NCBI GenBank assembly: GCA_900543945.1
Contig: UQTN01000067.1
Location: forward strand, 1-11,181
Direction of reading: 5' to 3'
Source: an uncultured Collinsella sp.
GTDB lineage: Bacteria > Actinomycetota > Coriobacteriia > Coriobacteriales > Coriobacteriaceae
Length of the DNA stretch: 11,181 nucleotides
Notes under the pieces: generated by a model
The model's database searches: none
Told to the model about the DNA's origin: nothing
What the model saw: only the letters and a program-made list of their open reading frames with translations
Translations under genes and position numbers: made by a program
In this document: positions 6,688 through 11,181 of the stretch, one piece after another
How positions within the stretch are numbered: position 1 is the first letter of the stretch
How the letters are laid out: each line of letters begins with the position of its first letter

Positions 6688-6729
6688 ACACTGGTACGTA
6701 AACGATCTAAGCCAGAAAGTGCCCCGCCC

Positions 6730-8076
6730 ATGGAACACGACCTCACACGCGGCAATGTCCTCAAGACCATCGCGGTCTTTGCCCTGCCCTATATGCTCTC
6801 GTACTTTTTGCAGATGCTCTACGGCATGGCCGACCTGTACATGATGGGACAGTTTAGCGGCGCCGCCGGCATCACCGCCGTGGGCAACGGCGCGCAGACG
6901 CTCTATATCATTACCGTGACGCTCGTGGGCCTGGCCATGGGAACGACGGTTATCGTCGGCCACGCCGTGGGCTCGCGCCGCTTCGACCGCGCCGAGACCG
7001 CCATCGGCAATACCATCACGCTGTTTATGGGTGTCTCGGTGGTACTGGCCGCTGCCTTGCTCGCACTGTGCCCGCAGATCGTGGCGCTCATTGGCACGCC
7101 GGCCGAGGCGGTCGAAGGCACCGCCGCCTACCTGCGCATTTGCTTTATCGGCATTCCCTTTATCGCCGCGTACAACATCCTCTCGGCCATCTTTCGCGGG
7201 CTGGGCGATTCGCGCTCGCCCATGTACGTGATCGGCGTGGCGTGCATCATCAACATCGCGCTCGATTTTCTGTTTATCGGCCACATGGGGCTCGGCCCCG
7301 TGGGCGCAGCGCTCGGCACGGTGACCGCGCAGACGGCCAGCGTTGCCCTCGCGCTCGTGTGGCTCAAGAGCCGTCGCACAAACATCCACGTTAAGCGCAG
7401 CGACCTGCGCCCCCAGCCCGAGGTGCTCGGCAGCATTCTTAAAATCGGCGTGCCCGTGGCTGTGCAGGACGGCTGCATCCAGGTAGCGTTTATGTTTATT
7501 ACCGTCATCGCCAACCACCGCGGTCTGGTCGACGCCGCCGCCGTAGGCCTGGTCGAGAAGATGATCAGCTTTTTGTTCATTGTGCCAAGCTCCATGGGCG
7601 CCACCGTCAGCGCGCTCACGGCGCAAAACGCCGGCGCGGGCAAGGGCGACCGCGCGCGTCAGGTGCTCAAGGATGCCATGACCGTCTCGGTGGTGTACGG
7701 CTGCCTCATCACGGTGCTGATGTGGCTGGTGGCACCGGCGTTTATCGGCTTTTTTGCCAAGGACCCCGCGGTGGTCGCCGCCGGTACCGGCTATATGCGC
7801 AGCTATATTTTCGACGCAATCTTTGCCGGCATCCACATTTGCTTTAGCGGCTTTTTCGCTGCGTATGGCAAGAGCTACATCGGCTTTGCTCACAACGTGC
7901 TGGCGGTGGCGCTCATTCGCGTGCCCGGCGCCTGGCTGCTGTCGAACGCCTATTCCGACACGCTGTTTCCCATGGGCATCGCCTCACCGTGCGGGTCGAT
8001 TCTGTCGGCGACCATCTGCGTGATTGCATTTACCGTGCTCAACCGCCGCGGAACTTTTGACAAGCTGGTGGCGTAG
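6730..8076 (+). CDS. MATE family multidrug efflux pump (DinF/NorM-like)
   Basis: This is a 448-residue integral membrane protein with about twelve hydrophobic helices in two homologous halves and no cleavable signal, the usual size for the family. Such pumps export drugs or metabolites in exchange for protons or sodium. Family features are visible: MADLYMMG (33-40) with D35 in the first helix, the loop motif FRGLGDSRSP (155-164), NIALDFLF (175-182) with D179, and AQNAGAGK (298-305) in the second half. The start is ATG 6730; the ribosome site is weak (AGAAAG at 6714-6719). Upstream is a MerR-type promoter, and a MerR regulator with a ligand-binding domain follows after 54 bases, so expression is probably induced by a pump substrate or related compound. 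The substrate cannot be predicted. Confidence 0.93.
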   Translation: MEHDLTRGNVLKTIAVFALPYMLSYFLQMLYGMADLYMMGQFSGAAGITAVGNGAQTLYIITVTLVGLAMGTTVIVGHAVGSRRFDRAETAIGNTITLFMGVSVVLAAALLALCPQIVALIGTPAEAVEGTAAYLRICFIGIPFIAAYNILSAIFRGLGDSRSPMYVIGVACIINIALDFLFIGHMGLGPVGAALGTVTAQTASVALALVWLKSRRTNIHVKRSDLRPQPEVLGSILKIGVPVAVQDGCIQVAFMFITVIANHRGLVDAAAVGLVEKMISFLFIVPSSMGATVSALTAQNAGAGKGDRARQVLKDAMTVSVVYGCLITVLMWLVAPAFIGFFAKDPAVVAAGTGYMRSYIFDAIFAGIHICFSGFFAAYGKSYIGFAHNVLAVALIRVPGAWLLSNAYSDTLFPMGIASPCGSILSATICVIAFTVLNRRGTFDKLVA

Positions 8077-8077
8077 C

Positions 8078-8101
8078 GAGGCGACGCAGGCCTAGCGCCT
8101 C
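8078..8101 (+). other. Weak intercistronic hairpin between the MATE and MerR genes
   Basis: GAGGCG (8078-8083) can pair with CGCCTC (8096-8101) around a 12-base loop, just after the MATE stop codon. A short T-run (8109-8112) follows at a distance, too far for a strong terminator. It might lower regulator expression relative to the pump or protect the 3' end of the pump message; it may also be chance. Confidence 0.25.
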
Positions 8102-8116
8102 TCCCCTGTTTTACCG

Positions 8117-8123
8117 AAAGGAG
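8117..8123 (+). promoter_or_regulatory. Ribosome binding site fixing the GTG start of the MerR gene
   Basis: AAAGGAG lies 7 bases before GTG 8131. This favours GTG 8131 over the in-frame ATG at 8140, three codons later. Confidence 0.65.
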
Positions 8124-8130
8124 CGGTCCT

Positions 8131-8979
8131 GTGACCGACATGCCAAGCGAACACACCGAAGGCCTGCTCCGCATTGGCGAGGTGGCGCGCCTGCTCAATT
8201 TGAGCGTGGGCACACTGCGCCATTACGAACAGATGGGGCTGTTGGAGCCGGCATATGTCGATCCGGCGAGTGGGTACCGCTACTACGGATCGCGGCAGCT
8301 CTCCACCCTCAACACCATCGGCAACCTGCGCGTTCTTGACCTGCCGCTGGCCCAGATTCGCGAGTTTGTCACTACGCGCGATATGGATTTGATGCAACGG
8401 CAACTGACCAAGCAACAGGAGTTAATTGAGCACAGGCGGCGTGAGTTGGAGCGCATGTCGCGCAAGATTGACCAGCGGCTTGCCTTGCTTCGTGGCGCTT
8501 TGAATGCTGATCTCGACACCATTAGCGAAATCGAGGAACCCGAACTTCGCTGCGCCGCGCTGCACGAGCGCGTCAATCCCACCGACGCCTATTCGCTGGG
8601 ATGGCATATCCGCCAGCTTCAGCAGGGACAGCACGAAACCTTTGCCTATCTTGGCAATCTGGGTGTGGGTATCGCGCCCGAACGCCTGGCCGCCGGAGAC
8701 TTTGATGGCTACGACGAGGTCTTTCTGCTGCTCGATGACACCGATGATTACCTGGGCGATGTTGAGACGAGACCTGCCGCGCGCTGCCTGACCATAAGCT
8801 TCCGCGGCACGCACGGACAAGCGGGCCCACGCTACGAGCGGCTGCTCGGCTACATGCATGAACACAACCTGACGCCCGCCGGTCCGTCGCGCGAGATCGC
8901 CCTCATCGACGACATCATCAGCGATGACCCAGAGACCTACGTGACGCAGATCACGGTGCCCGTTTCCCCAGCAAAGTAA
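8131..8979 (+). CDS. MerR family regulator with GyrI/BmrR-like ligand-binding domain
   Basis: This 282-residue cytosolic transcription factor begins with a MerR winged helix-turn-helix (about 13-80): LLRIGEVARLLNLSVGTLRH, then YEQMGLLEP and the wing SGYRYY. A dimerising coiled coil rich in Arg, Glu and Leu spans about 85-122. Residues 136-278 resemble the GyrI-like effector domain of BmrR-type regulators, with its typical late segment GPSREIALID (251-260), including E255. Such proteins bind hydrophobic, often cationic, drugs and then activate efflux genes by remodelling a promoter with a long spacer. The gene follows the MATE pump by 54 bases on the same strand, and the dyad at 6663-6677 is the likely target, so it probably controls the pump and itself. 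A strong terminator overlaps its stop codon. The ligand is unknown. Confidence 0.93.
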   Translation: MTDMPSEHTEGLLRIGEVARLLNLSVGTLRHYEQMGLLEPAYVDPASGYRYYGSRQLSTLNTIGNLRVLDLPLAQIREFVTTRDMDLMQRQLTKQQELIEHRRRELERMSRKIDQRLALLRGALNADLDTISEIEEPELRCAALHERVNPTDAYSLGWHIRQLQQGQHETFAYLGNLGVGIAPERLAAGDFDGYDEVFLLLDDTDDYLGDVETRPAARCLTISFRGTHGQAGPRYERLLGYMHEHNLTPAGPSREIALIDDIISDDPETYVTQITVPVSPAK

Positions 8980-9017
8980 GAACCGCCCGGAAGGCATCGT
9001 GCTTCCGGGCGGTTCTT
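8978..9017. terminator. Two-way intrinsic terminator between the MerR gene and ligA
   Basis: A perfect 16-bp GC-rich stem, AAGAACCGCCCGGAAG (8978-8993) with its reverse complement (9002-9017), encloses an 8-base loop. The plus strand continues from TTCTT into CAATTT; the minus strand continues into a T-containing stretch (TTCTTACTTT). It can end both the MATE/MerR transcript and the converging ligA transcript, and its left arm includes the last two bases of the MerR stop codon. Confidence 0.85.
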
Positions 9018-9036
9018 CAATTTGGCTATCGATGCC

Positions 9037-11181
9037 TTACGCCTCTGGCACCTGACCAGTAGCTAAGATCTGCTCGAGTGCGTCCTCATCCAGCACGGGC
9101 ACGCCCAGCTGCTCGGCTTTGGTGAGCTTGGAGCCCGCTTTGGGGCCGGCGACCAGATAGCTCGTCTTCTTTGACACGCTGCCCGAAACCTTGGCGCCGA
9201 GCACCTTGAGCGCCGCGCCCGCCTCGTCGCGTGTGCGGTTGACGAGCGTGCCCGTGAGCACAAAGGTCAGACCCGCGAGCGGTTGAGCGTCGGCGAGCTC
9301 GCCTGCCACGCCAGCGTCGGCTGCGGCTTGCGCGTGCGCAGCGCCCAAGTCAACCTCGAGCGACAGGCCTGCCTGGCGCAGACGCTCCAGCACGGCAAGG
9401 TTTTCGGGCACGGCCAGGAACTGCTTGACGCTCGCCGCAATCTTGGGACCGATGCCCTCGCACTCGGCAATATCCTCTTCGCTCGCCAAGATGAGCTTGT
9501 CAATCGACAGGAATCGCTCGGCGATGACCTCGCCCACGCTCTTGCCCACATGGCGGACGCCCAGGGCAAACAGCACACGCCCGAGTGGCTGGCTCTTGGA
9601 CTTGTTGAGCTCGGCGATGATTTTCTCGGCCGTCTTGAGGCCTACCGGAATGGGGTCGCCCTTCTTGACGCCCTTTTTGCTGTTGGAGCTGGCGTACACG
9701 CGGCCCGTGTCCAGGCCTGCGATGTCGTCGACCGTGAGTTGGTAGAAGTCCGCGACATCGTGGATCAGGCCGGCAGCGATCATCTTGTCGACGATTTCGT
9801 CGCCCAGGCCGTCCACGTCCATGCAGCCGCGGCTCACCCAATGGAGCAGACGCTCCTTGAGCTGTGCGGGGCAGTCGATCGATACGCAGCGGTAGGCCAC
9901 CTCGCCATCCTCGTGGACCACGGGGCTGCCGCACACGGGGCAGACCTCGGGCATCTGCCAGTCAACGCTGTCGGCCGGACGCTTGTCAAGCACCGGACCC
10001 ACGACCTCAGGGATTACGTCGCCCGCCTTGTGCACGATGATGGTATCGCCCTCGCGCACGTTTTTGCGGCGGATCTCGTCGATGTTGTGCAGCGTGGCGC
10101 GCGCGATGGTGGAGCCGGCGACCGTCACCGGGTCGAACTCGGCGACCGGCGTGAGCACACCGGTGCGACCCACCTGGATGCGAATTTCGCGCAGGACGGT
10201 CTGCTTTTCCTCGGGTGGGAACTTAAAGGCAATGGCCCAGCGCGGTGCGCGGGCAGTAAAGCCCAGGTCGAGCTGCTGCTGGAAGCTGTCGACCTTTACG
10301 ACCACGCCGTCGATGTCGTAGTCCAGGTCACCGCGATGTTCGAGGGCCTGGGCGCAGAACTCGTGGACCTCGGCCGGCGTGGCGCAGCGGGCCACGTTGG
10401 GGTTGACGCTAAAACCGGCGCTGCGCAGCCAGTCGAGAAATTCGCGCTGGCTGTGGACGTGCAGCGGATCGGTATCGGCGATGGCGTAGATAAAGGTGGC
10501 CAAGTCGCGACGCGCCGTGACCTTGGGGTCTTTTTGGCGCAGGGATCCTGCAGCGGCGTTGCGCGGGTTGGCAAAGGGGTCACGGCCCTCGGCATCGGCC
10601 TCTTCATTCAGACGAACAAAGCTGCCCTTAGGCATGTAGACCTCGCCGCGTACTTCGATGGTACGCTCGCGGTCGGCGCCCATATGAGCGAGCGCCGGCT
10701 CGGACAGGTGCATGGGCACGTCCTTGATGGTGCGCACATTAAGCGACACGTCCTCGCCCGTGGTGCCGTCGCCGCGCGTTGCCGCGCGCACGAAGGTTCC
10801 GTTTTGGTAGGTCAGGGCCACGCCCAGACCGTCAATCTTAAGCTCGCAGGTATAGGTGACGCTGCCGGCACCGAGCGCATCCTCGGTGCGCTGGAGCCAT
10901 GCGTCGAGCTCGTCCAGATCCATGGCATCGTCCATGGAATACATGCGCGCCATATGCGTGACCGGCGTAAATTGCTCGCTCACGTATCCGCCCACACGCT
11001 GGGTATAGCTGTCGGGCGTCACCAGGTCGGGATAGGCCGCCTCGATCTGCTGGAGCTCAACGAGCATTTTGTCGAAGGCGGCGTCCGTGATCTCGGGCGC
11101 GTCGAGCATGTAGTAGCGATAGGCGTGGTAATCGAGCTCATGGCGCAGCTCGGCCGCGCGCGCTGCCGCCTGGGCACGGGC
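9037..11181 (-). CDS. ligA: NAD-dependent DNA ligase LigA, 5' end outside the window
   Basis: The frame stays open to the right edge, giving 714 residues and no start; the ATG at 11109 is internal, because the preceding codons (AAELRHELDYHAYRYY) are the family's N-terminal NAD-binding domain. LigA seals nicks during replication and repair using NAD+. In visible-residue numbering: adenylated lysine K115 in KIDG (codon 10837-10839), TRGDG (135-139), DGVVVKVD (291-298), AFKFP (318-322), a four-Cys zinc site (C414, C417, C432, C437), helix-hairpin-helix repeats to about 600, and a C-terminal BRCT domain (about 635-710). It is longer than the usual ~670 residues, partly because of a Lys/Gly/Ser insert at about 498-512. 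The conserved H-x2-PMLSL segment reads HMARMYSM here. It ends 20 bases from a shared terminator. Confidence 0.97.
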   Translation of the reverse strand, partial: ARAQAAARAAELRHELDYHAYRYYMLDAPEITDAAFDKMLVELQQIEAAYPDLVTPDSYTQRVGGYVSEQFTPVTHMARMYSMDDAMDLDELDAWLQRTEDALGAGSVTYTCELKIDGLGVALTYQNGTFVRAATRGDGTTGEDVSLNVRTIKDVPMHLSEPALAHMGADRERTIEVRGEVYMPKGSFVRLNEEADAEGRDPFANPRNAAAGSLRQKDPKVTARRDLATFIYAIADTDPLHVHSQREFLDWLRSAGFSVNPNVARCATPAEVHEFCAQALEHRGDLDYDIDGVVVKVDSFQQQLDLGFTARAPRWAIAFKFPPEEKQTVLREIRIQVGRTGVLTPVAEFDPVTVAGSTIARATLHNIDEIRRKNVREGDTIIVHKAGDVIPEVVGPVLDKRPADSVDWQMPEVCPVCGSPVVHEDGEVAYRCVSIDCPAQLKERLLHWVSRGCMDVDGLGDEIVDKMIAAGLIHDVADFYQLTVDDIAGLDTGRVYASSNSKKGVKKGDPIPVGLKTAEKIIAELNKSKSQPLGRVLFALGVRHVGKSVGEVIAERFLSIDKLILASEEDIAECEGIGPKIAASVKQFLAVPENLAVLERLRQAGLSLEVDLGAAHAQAAADAGVAGELADAQPLAGLTFVLTGTLVNRTRDEAGAALKVLGAKVSGSVSKKTSYLVAGPKAGSKLTKAEQLGVPVLDEDALEQILATGQVPEA

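Noticed and set aside
6511..7893. 460-residue minus-strand open frame opposite the MATE gene
   Set aside because: It is a His/Asp/Ala-rich shadow frame antisense to a MATE protein with all family motifs, and it crosses the divergent promoter region.
1..11181. tRNA, rRNA, insertion sequence or prophage genes
   Set aside because: I saw no transposase, integrase, phage protein or RNA gene signature on either strand.

Overview
The window is GC-rich, densely coded DNA from a bacterium that I take to be a member of the Coriobacteriia (Actinomycetota), most likely Collinsella or a close relative. This is an inference from base composition, from the flavour of the proteins (notably the DUF559-like protein and the NAD-dependent ligase), and from a palindromic repeat that I associate with such genomes. 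No rRNA or tRNA gene is present to settle it.

Layout. From 1 to 6468 every gene lies on the minus strand. Read in the direction of transcription, right to left, there is a two-gene ABC exporter operon (6468 to 2748; the genes overlap by 8 bases), then a stand-alone DUF559/Vsr-like nuclease-fold gene (2532-1495), then moaA (1258-203) followed 4 bases later by the start of moaC (198 to beyond base 1). Two near-identical 61-62 bp palindromic elements in the same orientation bracket the nuclease-fold gene, at 1393-1454 and 2636-2696. Together they look like a cassette boundary between two unrelated housekeeping operons. From 6730 to 8979 the plus strand carries a MATE efflux pump and a MerR/GyrI-like regulator, then a strong two-way terminator. 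From 9037 to the window edge the minus strand carries ligA, cut off at its 5' end.

How the genes work together. MoaA and MoaC perform the first step of molybdopterin synthesis, GTP to cyclic pyranopterin monophosphate. The two ABC half-transporters show the classic asymmetry of heterodimeric exporters: one subunit has Asp and Gln in place of the catalytic Glu and His, and the other has LSQGQ in place of LSGGQ. The MATE gene is preceded by a promoter with MerR-type architecture (TTGACT followed at once by a CTACAA-TCG-TTGTAG dyad), and a MerR regulator with a drug-binding-type C-terminal domain follows in the same operon, so the pair reads as a self-contained ligand-induced efflux module. The exporter operon and the MATE operon diverge from a 261-base intergenic region holding a near-consensus promoter for the exporter and the MerR-type promoter for the pump.

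The best candidate for something not well described is the nuclease-fold gene with its paired palindromic elements. The other genes are ordinary families with a few local oddities: a long Ala-rich MoaC N-terminus, an inserted linker in one ABC subunit, a Cys-containing acidic tail in the other, and an insert in the LigA helix-hairpin-helix region. No intergenic stretch exceeds 300 bases.
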